Below, one piece after another: positions 1 to 9,065 of a stretch of DNA of 64,000 nt (the stretch's first letter is position 1; every line of letters begins with the position of its first letter). Source of the DNA: Arthrobacter sp. V1I9. Its GTDB lineage: Bacteria; Actinomycetota; Actinomycetes; Actinomycetales; Micrococcaceae. The position numbers and the translations under genes were made by a program. The stretch is from the NCBI RefSeq assembly GCF_030817075.1, contig NZ_JAUSYU010000001.1, positions 3,720,001 through 3,784,000 of the forward strand. The letters are read 5' to 3'. Under the pieces are notes generated by a model. That model did not search any database. It was not told the DNA's origin and saw only the letters and a program-made list of their open reading frames with translations.

Positions 1-528
1 ATCCCTAATGGGTTCCGCGAAGGAGAAGAGATGCCGCTGGCCTTCGGGAAACAGGGCAAGCCCGGTCAGTCCCGCCGGTGTGAGTCCGGCCAGCATCGGG
101 TCAGCGAAGCCAGGGGCAACAACCTGCTTCAGCACGTCATCATTGCTCACGAGGAACGGCGCAGAGAGTGCGTTGAACGAGGTGACTCCTTCGGCTTCCC
201 ACGTCTGTGTGGGGATCAGGGCCAGGTCGACGTCTCCTGCCTGCACCAGCTCAAGGACGGCCTGGTTCCATGCCTCGGTGGCGTCACCCGCGGCCTGGAG
301 TTGTGTATCAATCTTGATGCTGCCGTCCGGGGAGAGTCTCTGGACTTGCCGGACGAATTCTGCCAGCTGCGCTGCCCCGGGCTGCCCAACGCCGTAGGCC
401 GTGGCAACGGTGAAGTAGGTTGGGTTATCCGCTGCCAAATCCGGCGCCTCCGGCGCTCCGCACGCTGTAGTGATGGTGATAAGTGCGGCAATGGAGGCTG
501 TCGCCATCACGCGCCTGAACGGATACAT
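1..528 (-). CDS. TRAP-type solute-binding lipoprotein, C-terminus beyond the window edge
   Basis: The frame is open from an ATG at 528 to the left edge (176 residues seen; DctP-family proteins are usually about 330-350). The N-terminus is basic, then hydrophobic, then a lipobox ending at Cys23 (TTACG), so it should be a secreted lipoprotein. The following sequence has the DctP style: a W/A-rich helix (EAWNQAVLELVQAGDVDL), a segment naming a binding-lobe strand (DLALIPTQTWE) and APFLV. The ribosome site is GAAGAGG five bases before ATG. A -10-like TATAGT (minus strand, about 580-585) precedes it. The permease partners would lie outside the window. The family call is by eye from partial sequence; another periplasmic binding family is possible. 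Confidence 0.7.
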   Translation of the reverse strand, partial: MYPFRRVMATASIAALITITTACGAPEAPDLAADNPTYFTVATAYGVGQPGAAQLAEFVRQVQRLSPDGSIKIDTQLQAAGDATEAWNQAVLELVQAGDVDLALIPTQTWEAEGVTSFNALSAPFLVSNDDVLKQVVAPGFADPMLAGLTPAGLTGLALFPEGQRHLFSFAEPIRD

Positions 529-639
529 GTTGACCTCTTCCCGGTCCAACTCCGCCGCTTCAAGAGGGTGGCGGATTGGACTATAATCAGCAAATTTACG
601 CCCGGCGGGTCCGGGGGAACAGGGCGGCGAATAAACTGA

Positions 640-813
640 CAGGAAACTCCCAGCCAGGCCACGCGCATCGAGGACCGCCAGCCGGTGGACCTGCTCGCGG
701 GGCACTCCGTACAGCTGGCCCTGGCAAGGGCAAGCGGTAAGAGTAACGGCAAGCCGACCACCATCCGCGTGGCCGCTGAGCTGGTGGAGCGGTCCAGCGT
801 CTCCCGGCCATAA
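640..813 (+). pseudogene. LacI-family regulator, C-terminal relic
   Basis: The frame opened by a stop at 637-639 and closed by TAA at 811-813 encodes 57 residues resembling the tail of LacI/GalR sugar-binding domains: a helix (QLALARASGKSNGKPTTIRV) followed by AAELVERSSVSRP, which matches the usual pattern of helix, short linker, then PTELVVRxST. No helix-turn-helix or start codon precedes it. It probably once regulated the neighbouring dehydrogenase or transporter. The match is short and could be coincidental. Confidence 0.45.
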
Positions 814-856
814 GGCTCGCTGCTATGCCGCTGCTTCGGCATGCGCTTCGAAGTAA

Positions 857-1690
857 ACCTGTTCCACAATAGCCGGACCATCTCTGGAAGGGCTCACCGT
901 CTGGAACCGGACGGCCGCGAAAACGGAACCACTGGTAAGGCTTGGGGCTCGGGCCGCCGCCGACGTCGTACTCACCATCCTGCCGGACCTGGAACAGGTT
1001 GAATCCCTGCTGGCAGGCGATAACGGCCTCCTGGCAGGCTGGGCCGCCAAGGGGATCAAAGAGCCCGTCCTGGTGGTTCACGGCACGGTGTCGCCGACTG
1101 CGGTAGCGGCCTTCGTACAGCAATTGTTCCGGGACCATGGGGTGCGGGTTCTTGATGCGCCCGTCAGCGGCGGCACCGCCGGCGCCGAAAACGGGACCCT
1201 GAGCATCATGGTGGGCGGGGACGAGCCGGTGGCCCGTTCTTTGGAGCCGGTTTTCCAGGCGATGGGCACCACCGTGCGCTACATGGGGCCTGCCGGTTCG
1301 GGGGCCTTGGCCAAGGCCTGCAACCAGGTCATTGTCGCGGCGACGGTGACGGCCGTGTCAGAGGCGATGCTGCTGGCCCGGTCCGGCAATCTGGATCTCG
1401 CGGTGATGCTTGAACTCCTGCGCGGCGGGCTCGCCAACTCTGAGGTCCTCCGGCAAAAAGGAGAACGGTGGCTCACGGGCGACTTCACGGGCGGCGGCAG
1501 CGCCCGGAACCAGCTTAAGGACCTCGGTTTTGTGCTCGACGCCGCGACTACGCGCGGGCTCGAGCTCCCGGTGAGCACTGCCGTCAATGAACTGTTTGAG
1601 GAAATGGTCGCTAACGGCGACGGGGCACTGGACCACACGGGCATCCACGAAACCCTCGCTAAGCGCTCCCAACAGGTGGCAGAGAGGTAA
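857..1690 (+). pseudogene. 3-hydroxyisobutyrate/6-phosphogluconate-type dehydrogenase, 5' truncated
   Basis: The frame is open from 857 but has no credible start. It begins inside the NAD-binding domain (TVWNRTAAKTEPLV, near 893-934), continues with DVVLTILPD, the signature loop DAPVSGGTAGAENG and the substrate-binding Lys motif (SGALAKACNQ), and ends normally. The first roughly 20 residues carrying the GxGxMG nucleotide loop are missing, and about 8-10 residues are missing between GARAAA and DVVLT. A GTG at 1073 could start a 205-residue product, but that lacks the Rossmann core and is unlikely to be active. The family oxidises beta-hydroxyacids with NAD(P). It lies beside a LacI tail and a TRAP binding protein, suggesting a dismantled sugar-acid operon. 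Confidence 0.75.
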
Positions 1691-1703
1691 GCGTCAGATA
1701 GTG

Positions 1704-3089
1704 CTACCTTGCGGTTGGTACAGCCGTTCCATAGGTGTAAGTCGCCTTGCCAGCGGTGCTGAGATCAATGCGACCACCCTGATAGTTCTGCGACATTCCC
1801 TTGGAAGTCTTGTAAGCATCTGTCTTCGGGTAACCGAGGCGACCGTTCTCGTAACCGGCCTTACCCCAAGCGGCATGCATCGCTCCGGTTGAGAGGCGGG
1901 CACCCGTCGTTGGAGACCAGTAAATCAGGCCACCACGGAATGTCTGGTAGTAACCGCCATTCTTGATCTTGGTCATGTTGTTGCTGGCTGTACCTAGCCA
2001 GCTTGCTCCTTGCCAGCGCGCACCGATGGCTCCGGACTGGGCAAATGCGGCCTTGCCATTCCATGTGATGGAAATGCCGTTCTGGAACTTCTGCGCCCTG
2101 CCGCCCGGAACTGCGTACTCATCGGTTGTCGGGTAACCATAGGAGCCGTTGTAAGCTCCTGCGCTTGCCCACCTATTACGGATGGCACCACCGGAAATCT
2201 TCGCGCCTGTAGCAGGTGACCAGTAAATGCCGCCGCCCTGATAGGCGCGTCCCGCCCCACCGTTCTTCAATCCAGCAAGTTCTTTGTTGATCGGGCTTTT
2301 CAGACCTCCAGCGACACTGCCTGAAGCCGCATACTTGCCCATGATCGCGCCAAACGGGTTGCTGGAGTACGGAGTGAACACGTCATCCACCGCTCCCATG
2401 ATGATCCTGTCACCAGGTCGCGCTGAGCGGAGAAACCGTGTGGTTGTAGCAAGGCTCGTGGATACACAACCTGCTGACGTGGTGCGACCAGCATGCAGGA
2501 AGATCGCATACGAAGCGCCCTGCGTCACTTTCATGTCAGGCGCGCGGTTGTAGTTGATAACTGCTGCCTGCTCGTAGTAACCCTGATTCATGTACGTCCA
2601 GAGGTTCTCGTCCGAGGGTCCACCGCGACCCTCGAAGTACTGGTTGTAGGTAGCTCCGTATTCGCCACCCCAGCGCGAGTTGGAATTCACCTTGTAGTAC
2701 TTCAACGACGTGCCCGGATTGGAGCGGCCAAGCGCCTCGGTGACGCTGTAGGAACCAGTCGGAGACTTGAAAGTGTTCTCCCATGTCAATCCCGGCGCAG
2801 CGAATCCTTTGAGACCGACGTAGCCCCAGTCCTGCCACTCCTGAACGTAAGTGTTCCCGCGCCGCACGCAGCTGGTGAGGGTGACAACGTTGGCGTCTCG
2901 TGTCACCGTGGTGGCAAAAGTGACACGGTTTGCTCCGAAGGTGGAGTATTTGGTTTGACCCGACGTTGCGCGTGCGCAGGGGTTATAGACCTGGGCCGCT
3001 GCCTGTGCTGCCGGTGCGGGTGCCACCAGAAGCGCCGCAGCACCGACAAGCGCCGCAACAGCGAAATTGGTGATCTTCTTTACTGACAT
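1704..3089 (-). CDS. secreted L,D-transpeptidase-like protein with LGFP repeats
   Basis: 461 residues from ATG at 3089; a TTG at 3110 gives 7 more residues, but GGAAAG sits well for the ATG. A signal peptide (KKITNFAVAALVGAAALLVAP, cleavage near AAQA) leads to a catalytic segment with the YkuD-type motif: His199, then TTSAGCVS with Cys208 as the likely nucleophile. Downstream are three LGFP-type repeats of about 55 residues (WASAGAYNGSYGYPTTDEY, WGKAGYENGRLGYPKTDAY and one degenerate copy), each preceded by GGxIYWSPxTGA. LGFP repeats bind the actinobacterial wall. Known family role: forming 3-3 peptidoglycan cross-links or attaching proteins to peptidoglycan. Substrate is not deducible. It is divergent from the Ig-like gene at 3204 and shares a palindromic promoter region with it. 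Confidence 0.8.
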   Translation of the reverse strand: MSVKKITNFAVAALVGAAALLVAPAPAAQAAAQVYNPCARATSGQTKYSTFGANRVTFATTVTRDANVVTLTSCVRRGNTYVQEWQDWGYVGLKGFAAPGLTWENTFKSPTGSYSVTEALGRSNPGTSLKYYKVNSNSRWGGEYGATYNQYFEGRGGPSDENLWTYMNQGYYEQAAVINYNRAPDMKVTQGASYAIFLHAGRTTSAGCVSTSLATTTRFLRSARPGDRIIMGAVDDVFTPYSSNPFGAIMGKYAASGSVAGGLKSPINKELAGLKNGGAGRAYQGGGIYWSPATGAKISGGAIRNRWASAGAYNGSYGYPTTDEYAVPGGRAQKFQNGISITWNGKAAFAQSGAIGARWQGASWLGTASNNMTKIKNGGYYQTFRGGLIYWSPTTGARLSTGAMHAAWGKAGYENGRLGYPKTDAYKTSKGMSQNYQGGRIDLSTAGKATYTYGTAVPTAR

Positions 3090-3116
3090 AGGGAGTGACT
3101 TTCCGGTCAAAAGCAG

Positions 3117-3148
3117 CTAGAAAGCTTTCTAGTTGCCGTCAATATAAT
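3117..3148. promoter_or_regulatory. shared divergent promoter region with 16-bp palindrome
   Basis: A perfect palindrome CTAGAAAGCTTTCTAG (3117-3132) lies between the divergent transpeptidase and Ig-like genes, followed by a consensus -10 hexamer TATAAT (3143-3148) reading rightward, 55 bases before the GTG of the right-hand gene. No good -35 is seen at 17 bp spacing. The placement suggests an operator controlling one or both genes; no binding protein is identified. Confidence 0.45.
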
Positions 3149-3203
3149 GCATCACAGGCTGCATATATACTCTGATGAATTGTTTGTAATCTTGGGGGAA
3201 TTC

Positions 3204-5081
3204 GTGGGCCGTGGTGTACGTGCTGTCATCTCTGCAGGTTTCGCCGCGTCCGTGGTTTTGTCAGGCACGCTGGTGGCATTTCCAGCCATTGCGGTCTCGT
3301 CGTACCCCTGCGGAGCAGAATCTTCTGCGACCGTGGGCAGCCTCGAATCCCTGGCATTACCGGCAACCGTTCTTGCCGGTGACGCGGTGCGGATGCCGGT
3401 CAGCATTAGATGCGAGGGGGATCAGCAGGCCGTGCTGGCCCACATGCATCTCACGTTTGAAAACGATCAAGGCATCACCACGAAACTCAGCGTAAACAAG
3501 GCCGGCATCACAGCTGAGGCAGCCAATGGTGGGTCCACGGCTTACACCGTGACCATTCCCGCGCCGGAAGGGTCCTTGCCTGAAGGGCTGCAGCGGCTGA
3601 CCCTTGTCACCCCGGTGATGGAAATGGTTCCGCGCTTCCCCACGGGAGCCCAGCCACCGCTCTACTCACGGACCATTCACCAGCCGTACTTGTCGCTGCA
3701 CCGCACGGCAGGATGGGAAGTCCGGGTGGGCCATCCCACCCATGCTGCCCCGACGCCGCAGGTTCCCTGGGCGTTCAAGGCCGGGGTTCCAGCCGGGGTT
3801 CGTTTCCCGGCGTGGGGTGAGGGAGCGGTCCTGCGCTACCGCTGGCTCCTGGAGGACGGGACACTGGTGTCTGACGGAAGAGAATACATCCCGGCGTCAG
3901 GCAGCGTCTCGCGGATCGTCGTCACCGGGACCTGGCCGGACGGCACAGTGCACGAGCGGTCTTCACAGCTGGTCCGGAGCGTTGAAGGCGCCGGCGGATT
4001 CAACGACGTGACTGTTGGAGCGGCAAGGCCCTACAGCTACCATCCAGTACGGGTAGCCCGTACCGCCCCGGATCAGAGTACAAAGTCCGGATGGTATCGG
4101 CTGCGGTCCGACGGAAGCTTCCCGTCAACGCCGGAAGCGGCACCGGATTCCTGGTATCCCAAACCGACGGACGTAGGGCAGAGATTTCAGTTCATCGAAG
4201 CGGGGACCCGCGCGAAGGGAGCCTCTGCGGTTGTCGCGGTCGGTCCCGCACCCCTCCCAGAGGACCGGCGCAGCGGCTATGTCCATGGCGATACGCTCGT
4301 AAACGCAGTGGCGGAACTCCAGCAGAGACTCCAGCCCGGCTACCGGTTAACGGCTAACAATCCCTGGCCTACCGGGCAGGCAGTAACCTACGCTTGGCTG
4401 CGAAACGGGCAGACTGTTTCCGGTGCGACCACGGCGGCATACACTCTGAAAGCCTCTGACGCCGGAGCTACTCTTCAGGCAGTGGTTCGAACGGACAGTC
4501 CCGGCTATGCCTCCCATGAAGCCAAGGCCTCCGTGGTGAAGATCCCGCTGGTTAATCTGAAGTCCGCCGAACCGCTGGTCTCCGGAAGCGCACGCGTTGG
4601 AGTGACACTGCGGGCCTCCACCCCCGGGTGGACCGCAGGGACCAAATTTAGCTACCAATGGCTTAGAAACGGCCAGGCCATTCAGGGCGCGACAAGCTCA
4701 AGCTATACAGTGCCGGCGAGAGATCGCAACGCCGTACTGCGGGTGCGCGTCGTGGGCACGCAGACCTTTTACACGACGGTCACGAGGCAAGGCGCCCAGC
4801 ACCTGATCAACACCGGCATCCTGACCGCCCCTACACCGCTAATAACCGGAACCCTGCAGGCAGGACGGACGCTATCAGCCCACGCCTGGGCGTGGACCCC
4901 CGGAACGCAGCTTCGCTATCAGTGGTACCGGAACAACCAGCCGATCCGGGGCGCCAACACAGTCACCTACCGCATTGCGGCCACTGACCGCGGTCAAGCT
5001 CTCAAAGTCCATGTACTGGGGACCAAGGAGGGGTACATGGGCCTTTCGCGAGCCTCTGCCCAGAAACGCGTCCAGCGCTGA
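3204..5081 (+). CDS. secreted protein with three C-terminal Ig-like YxWLRNGQ repeats
   Basis: 625 residues from GTG at 3204, chosen because GGGGGAA lies five bases upstream and the signal peptide begins there (basic start, hydrophobic stretch, cleavage near AIA-VSS); upstream in-frame starts have no ribosome site. The first 380 or so residues are unrecognised and beta-rich. The last 245 hold three roughly 90-residue repeats with the pattern YxWLRNGQxIxGAT...Y...DxGxxLxVxVxGT, seen near residues 400, 490 and 580. The same module occurs six times at the end of the 2042-residue protein at 29354. Such modules are common in surface proteins of actinobacteria. No sorting signal or membrane anchor is visible. 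Possibly a cell-wall or matrix protein working with the divergent transpeptidase (inference). Confidence 0.75.
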   Translation: MGRGVRAVISAGFAASVVLSGTLVAFPAIAVSSYPCGAESSATVGSLESLALPATVLAGDAVRMPVSIRCEGDQQAVLAHMHLTFENDQGITTKLSVNKAGITAEAANGGSTAYTVTIPAPEGSLPEGLQRLTLVTPVMEMVPRFPTGAQPPLYSRTIHQPYLSLHRTAGWEVRVGHPTHAAPTPQVPWAFKAGVPAGVRFPAWGEGAVLRYRWLLEDGTLVSDGREYIPASGSVSRIVVTGTWPDGTVHERSSQLVRSVEGAGGFNDVTVGAARPYSYHPVRVARTAPDQSTKSGWYRLRSDGSFPSTPEAAPDSWYPKPTDVGQRFQFIEAGTRAKGASAVVAVGPAPLPEDRRSGYVHGDTLVNAVAELQQRLQPGYRLTANNPWPTGQAVTYAWLRNGQTVSGATTAAYTLKASDAGATLQAVVRTDSPGYASHEAKASVVKIPLVNLKSAEPLVSGSARVGVTLRASTPGWTAGTKFSYQWLRNGQAIQGATSSSYTVPARDRNAVLRVRVVGTQTFYTTVTRQGAQHLINTGILTAPTPLITGTLQAGRTLSAHAWAWTPGTQLRYQWYRNNQPIRGANTVTYRIAATDRGQALKVHVLGTKEGYMGLSRASAQKRVQR

Positions 5082-5270
5082 TCGAAGCCACGGTGGCGTG
5101 ACTTTTGGGCCATGGATCGCGGGCGTGGTCCGGAGGGCGATGACATTGCTTGGACGCTTTAAATAAGTGGTGAATGTACGGCTGTTTTTCACCAAGTTTC
5201 CAGACTCGCCCATCAAGGTGGTGAGGGTGAAGTAGGGAAACTCAGGAGGAGCACCATGGGAACAACGTGC

Positions 5271-5845
5271 GGGAGTAGCGATGGACGCGAATCCTAGCTG
5301 GACGCACTCGGCCGCGTTCTTCTGGGTCGTCTGCATCCTGGTCTCGAAGCGGAATGACGTGGTCAAACCCTCGGAAGGAGGCGACAAAATCATGACGGAA
5401 ACCAGCTATTTCATGGAAGAACTGGCCCCTGATCACCGGCTTCTGATCGATGTCCGGACACCCGGCTATGGGTACCTATTTACGCTTCCGCATACCCTTC
5501 ACGACGGAACTCCGGTCGAGTTGTATGTAGAGTTCGACGGCCAAACTGCGCGAATCAATGACCAAGGCCTCGTGTCGAATCACTTGGATATGGCCGGGGT
5601 TGACCTCGGGAAAAAACACATAGCCACTGGGTGGAGCCGGATCCAAACGTCTGTGGGTTACGCCCCCGACTTTTCTGCCAGGCCATGGGAGCTTAGCGCC
5701 TTTGCTGAGCGAAGCCAGCTAAGTAGCGCCCTCTACGCGGTTGCGGATGCTGCCGTCCGTGCCGACGGGCTCAGAGTGCTTGCATCCCAGTACCAGCCAC
5801 GCTCATTTTCGGAACGGGTTGAGCACTATGGGCCGGCGCTTGACC
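5271..5845 (+). repeat. 575-bp duplicated unit, copy A
   Basis: Runs from GGGAGTAGCG to CGCTTGACC. The same 575 bases occur in reverse orientation at 20673-21247, with no length difference and about ten substitutions seen by eye (about 98% identity). It covers a short 5' leader and the DUF1828 coding segment. Sequence similarity stops abruptly at both ends in both copies. Confidence 0.9.
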
Positions 5846-5949
5846 GTGGTGCCTCGAGCTGTCATTCCAGGAAAGTACGGCCAGAGAGTTGTTACCTGCT
5901 CGGTCGGCGTCAAGAAAGTCAACTACCTCCAGGCCGTGGGCGCTTCTGA
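5392..5949 (+). pseudogene. DUF1828-domain protein, C-terminus frameshifted
   Basis: ATG at 5392 follows AAGGAGG. The first 150 residues are a DUF1828-type domain (GYLFTLPHTLHDGTPVELYV, then ARINDQGLVSNHLDMAGVDL). Past residue 151 the frame degenerates. A neighbouring frame at about 5844-5945 encodes VVPRAVIPGKYGQRVVTCS and VNYLQAVGA, which looks like the following DUF1829-type half with most of its start deleted. So the gene seems to be a fused DUF1828-DUF1829 protein that lost an internal piece and its frame. The function of the family is unknown; homologues are often on accessory elements. A second truncated copy is at 20662. Confidence 0.65.
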
Positions 5950-6014
5950 TCCGAGGGCTCCTCGGCCCGAAGGTGCTGCACTGAAGCTATCCGCGGAGCT
6001 CCGGCGCTGTCCGC

Positions 6015-6857
6015 TTACGCACTGGTGTCGAGGTAGCGCAGAATCGCCCGGGCCGTTTCCTCCGGAGCGCTGACGTGGGGGCAGTGCCCGGTGGCCTGAA
6101 GCTGCACCAAGGTGCTGTGTTCCAGATTCTTGTGCAGGTAGGCGCCGACTTCCGGCGGGGCAAGCCGATCGTCGGAGCACTGCAGAATCAGGCAGCTGGT
6201 GCGCAACTTTTTCAATTGAGGGCGGGTATCGGAGAAAAAAGTTACCCCGGCGAAGTGCCGCGCGATGGACGGATTTGTCCGGCAGAAGCTGGTACGCAGG
6301 TCTTCCGCTAATTCCGGCTCCTGCGGGTTGCCCATAACCACGGGCGCCAAGGCCGCGGCCCAGGCGAAATAGTTGCTGTCCAGAGCTGCCAGCAGGCCCT
6401 CGATGTCTTCCCGCGAAAACCCGCCCACGTAGCCGTCGTACGGGTCGTCCGTGTGACGGGGTGAAGGAGCAAGCAGGGCCAGGTGGGAGAAACGGTTGGG
6501 GTCTTGCACTGCGGCTATCACAGCGATCATCGTGCTGACACTGTGGCCCACCAGGATGACGTCCTCAAGTTCAAGAGCGGCACAAATCTCCAGCAGGTCC
6601 GCCGCGTACCCATCTAGGGATCCGTACTTTTCCCAATCGTAGGCGCTGATGTCAGAGTGTCCGGCACCAACGTGATCAAAAAGCACCAGCCGGTAATCAT
6701 CAACGAAATAGGGCAGCAGCTTCCGCCACATAGCCTGATCGCAGCCAAAACCGTGGGCAAACATCATCACAGGCCCATCATCCCGGCCGATAATGGTGAC
6801 ATTGTTCCGGCCGATTACCGCAGCAACTCCTTCGATCACGTTCTCACTGACCCTCAC
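6015..6857 (-). CDS. rsbQ: RsbQ-like alpha/beta hydrolase
   Basis: 280 residues from GTG 6857 (GTG 6839 is an alternative; neither has a strong ribosome site). The oxyanion segment FAHGFGCDQAMW and nucleophile elbow GHSVS (Ser106), with Asp230 in CSDDRLAP and His258 in TGHCPHVS, give a complete catalytic triad and match the RsbQ/KAI2/D14 subgroup closely. In Bacillus RsbQ works with the PAS phosphatase RsbP in energy-stress activation of SigB, by hydrolysing an unknown small hydrophobic molecule. No RsbP partner is encoded next to it, so the regulatory role here is inferred only from family. Convergent with the broken DUF1828 gene. Confidence 0.8.
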   Translation of the reverse strand: MRVSENVIEGVAAVIGRNNVTIIGRDDGPVMMFAHGFGCDQAMWRKLLPYFVDDYRLVLFDHVGAGHSDISAYDWEKYGSLDGYAADLLEICAALELEDVILVGHSVSTMIAVIAAVQDPNRFSHLALLAPSPRHTDDPYDGYVGGFSREDIEGLLAALDSNYFAWAAALAPVVMGNPQEPELAEDLRTSFCRTNPSIARHFAGVTFFSDTRPQLKKLRTSCLILQCSDDRLAPPEVGAYLHKNLEHSTLVQLQATGHCPHVSAPEETARAILRYLDTSA

Positions 6858-7195
6858 GTAGGGTGGCGTCCTGTCCCAGATACTATCGACGGGAAATAGA
6901 GAATCCTAGGGATCCTCACACTATTACCAAGGTGACGTTGATTCAGCCCATTAGATGTGACCCGGCTTACGCGACTCCTCCGACAGGGACCACGATCGCG
7001 ATCAGAGCGTTGTCGGCCAAGCGGCAACGGGCATATACCCGGCATAAGCACAACGACCTTTGTGAATGCACCCGGGCAACGACCACAGAATTTGCCGCTC
7101 CTTTGACCCTGTTGGCCCCACCGCCGCCGGTCTAGGGTGAAGGGGACGGCTGGGAACGGCCCGGCTGTCCTCTCGCCCAGCGACAGGAGCCAAAG
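6858..7195. other. intergenic, no gene recognised
   Basis: 338 bases between the divergent RsbQ-like and copper-protein genes. A TTGACC occurs near 7101, but no convincing -10 follows at normal spacing. A short minus-strand stretch reading LADNALIAIVVPVGGVA (about 6968-7020) looks protein-like but belongs to no family I can name. Confidence 0.4.
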
Positions 7196-7603
7196 ATGAG
7201 CCACCACATCAGCGCCATGCTCAACGCCCACCCGCAGGGGGACAAGGCCCCGAGCAAAGACAGCCTGGCCGAGTGTATTGCTGCGTGCTTCGAGTGTGCT
7301 CAGATGTGCACGGCCTGCGCGGACGCGTGTCTGGGTGAAGACATGGTCGCAGAACTCGCCGCATGCATCCGCACAGACCTGGACTGCGGCGATGTCTGCG
7401 CCGCGACAGGAAACATCCTGACGCGGCAGACCGGCGGACAGACATCCATCACCCTTGCCGCACTAGAGGCGTGCCGGGCAGCATGTGCCGCCTGCGCCGA
7501 AGAGTGCGAAAAGCACGCAGGCATGCACGAGCACTGCCGGATCTGCGCCGAAGCCTGCCGCCGCTGCGAAGCCGCCTGCAACACCATGCTGGCCTCAGGA
7601 TAA
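7196..7603 (+). CDS. four-helix-bundle cysteine-rich copper-binding protein (DUF326, Csp-like)
   Basis: 135 residues with 18 cysteines, mostly in CxxxC or CxxC spacing along helices (AECIAACFECAQMCTACADA, EACRAACAACAEECEKH, HCRICAEACRRCEAACNTM), the signature of DUF326/Csp proteins. There is no signal peptide, so it fits the cytosolic Csp3 type, which binds many Cu(I) ions inside a four-helix bundle and buffers copper. ATG at 7196 follows GACAGGAG. It stands alone in its operon. Other copper genes in the window are the CopC/YcnI operon at 49.5-51.8 kb and two multicopper oxidases. Family assignment is strong; metal specificity is inferred. Confidence 0.88.
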   Translation: MSHHISAMLNAHPQGDKAPSKDSLAECIAACFECAQMCTACADACLGEDMVAELAACIRTDLDCGDVCAATGNILTRQTGGQTSITLAALEACRAACAACAEECEKHAGMHEHCRICAEACRRCEAACNTMLASG

Positions 7604-8174
7604 GAGAATTTGGTCAACCGCTGGTTCAGACGGCGGTGTTCGTCCATGCTTCGGCCATTGAGTGGTCAGGCGGCATTCTTCCGGGTTAGGGCCGGCGAGG
7701 ATTGCCCAAATTCTCCATAGTCGATAACGCCTTTGCCCCCGGACGGCTCGGCAATGACCGAACAGGAGATACAACAGCTAACTGCCGCGGCGAGCTTCAG
7801 TGCAGACGGGCTGTCTGCCAAGCGCCAGCAGTTGGTCAAGGGAGAGATCCTCCTGGCCTGTCATTCGGTTCTTCGCCCTCCTGCTTTGGAAGCCACTGAA
7901 GGGCTTCCGAAATTTCGCCGTCGACCGGCCGCAGCGGCGCGACCAGTTCCACGCGAACCTCCAGGACCGTTTCCGGTCGACCGTCGATCCCACTTCAACA
8001 CGTTTATCCATGCCGCCTATCTTTCAGACTCCACTGGCCGGTCCAGGAGATCATGACCTCTCCCCCACCGTGGAACGATGGCTTGACGAATCATCACAAT
8101 CGTCGTTTTGAAATTGCCGAGGGAGGGGCCGCATGCCCTTCGGGAGGTTCATCTCCGCTGCGGCGGAACGCGTT
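7604..8174. other. 571 bases without a recognisable gene
   Basis: Open frames exist on both strands (for example plus 7754-8056 and minus 7778-8011), but neither resembles a known family, neither has a clear ribosome site, and they overlap each other. Likely decayed DNA between the copper protein and the convergent TetR gene. Confidence 0.4.
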
Positions 8175-8885
8175 TTAAGCCAGCGGCTTTGGGTGCGGTC
8201 CTGACAGTTGTGTGGCAAGGCCCGAGAGCAGGATGCTCAGTCCTTGATCAAGCTCAGCGTCACCGTCGTACTGCGCGAGGACCGGCCCCAGTGCGCGCAG
8301 GTGCGGGAACTCTTTTGCCGGCAGGCGATGCAGGCCAAGGCGGAGGATGGCTTCGTTCTCGTCCGGGTCCACGATGTATTCCTGCAGTTCATTGAGGATG
8401 TGGCCGTAAAGGAACCCGTAGTAGGCGCGGTAGACGTGCAGGGCATCAGCGGGGTTGAAGCCTGCCGTTATCAGCAGCGCCAGGATCTGTTCCAAGGGGC
8501 GAAGTGTGCCCAGTGGGCGCAGGCCCAAAGGAGTGGACAGGGGGCGGGTGACCAGCAGGGGCACGACGTTGGGGTGGCGCAGGGCAAGGAGCCGGAGGTC
8601 GTGGGCGATCCGGCGCAGTTGGGCCTGCCAGTCAGGGTCATCGGCGAAGATCGCCAGTTCGTTCAGCACCATTTCGGTGACCCCGTCCAGCAGGGCTGCC
8701 CGGTTGGCTGCATAGCGGTAGAGACTCATGGGGTCCCGCCCCAGTTCCTGGCCCAACCGGCGCATAGTGAGTGCATCCAGGCCCTCGGCATCCACCAGCT
8801 TCAACGCGGCGGAAAGGACGACGTCCCTGCTCAGGCGAGCCTTCCGGGGAACTGGGCTGTTGGGAGTGTGCTCGGGGGAAGCCAT
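8175..8885 (-). CDS. TetR/AcrR-family regulator with TetR-class C-terminal domain
   Basis: 236 residues. The helix-turn-helix spans about residues 18-60 (VVLSAALKLVDAEGLDALTM, LGQELGRDPMSLYRYAANR), with the typical TetR(A-E) start LSRDVVLSAAL. The C-terminal part (RPLEQILALLITAGFNPADA) resembles the tetracycline-repressor dimer and ligand domain. It is divergent from the small membrane protein at 9066, and a palindrome at 8958-8983 lies between them, so it probably represses itself and that gene in response to an unknown small molecule. Confidence 0.85.
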   Translation of the reverse strand: MASPEHTPNSPVPRKARLSRDVVLSAALKLVDAEGLDALTMRRLGQELGRDPMSLYRYAANRAALLDGVTEMVLNELAIFADDPDWQAQLRRIAHDLRLLALRHPNVVPLLVTRPLSTPLGLRPLGTLRPLEQILALLITAGFNPADALHVYRAYYGFLYGHILNELQEYIVDPDENEAILRLGLHRLPAKEFPHLRALGPVLAQYDGDAELDQGLSILLSGLATQLSGPHPKPLA

Positions 8886-8937
8886 GGAGGAACCGTCCTG
8901 TTGATTGCGTCAGGCCCACCCCATGTTTACGGATGCG

Positions 8938-8983
8938 TAAGCTTGCTTATTATCTAGTCTACGCGTAACGTCTACAGCGTAGA
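8938..8983. promoter_or_regulatory. two palindromes in the TetR/small-protein divergent promoter
   Basis: TAAGCTTGCTTA (8938-8949) is a perfect 12-bp palindrome. TCTACGC (8958-8964) and GCGTAGA (8977-8983) form a 7-bp inverted repeat with a 12-bp gap, a plausible TetR operator. The adjoining GCTTATTATC closely resembles GCTTACTATC, which occurs twice upstream of the operon at 11685. Confidence 0.5.
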
Positions 8984-9065
8984 GAAGTTGTCGACATGGT
9001 TTCAGTACAGGGATCAGAGTTTGCATAGCCGCTCAGGGCTGCTCACATCACCCAAGGAGAACCAC

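Noticed and set aside
1073..1690. Intact 205-residue dehydrogenase from GTG 1073
   Set aside because: Clear homologous sequence (TVWNRTAAKTEPLV) continues upstream in the same frame, so this is a truncated gene, not a short family member.
7101..7140. CueR/MerR-type promoter before the copper-storage gene
   Set aside because: TTGACC is present, but the dyad is poor and the next -10-like hexamer is 24 bases away, too far for this promoter class.
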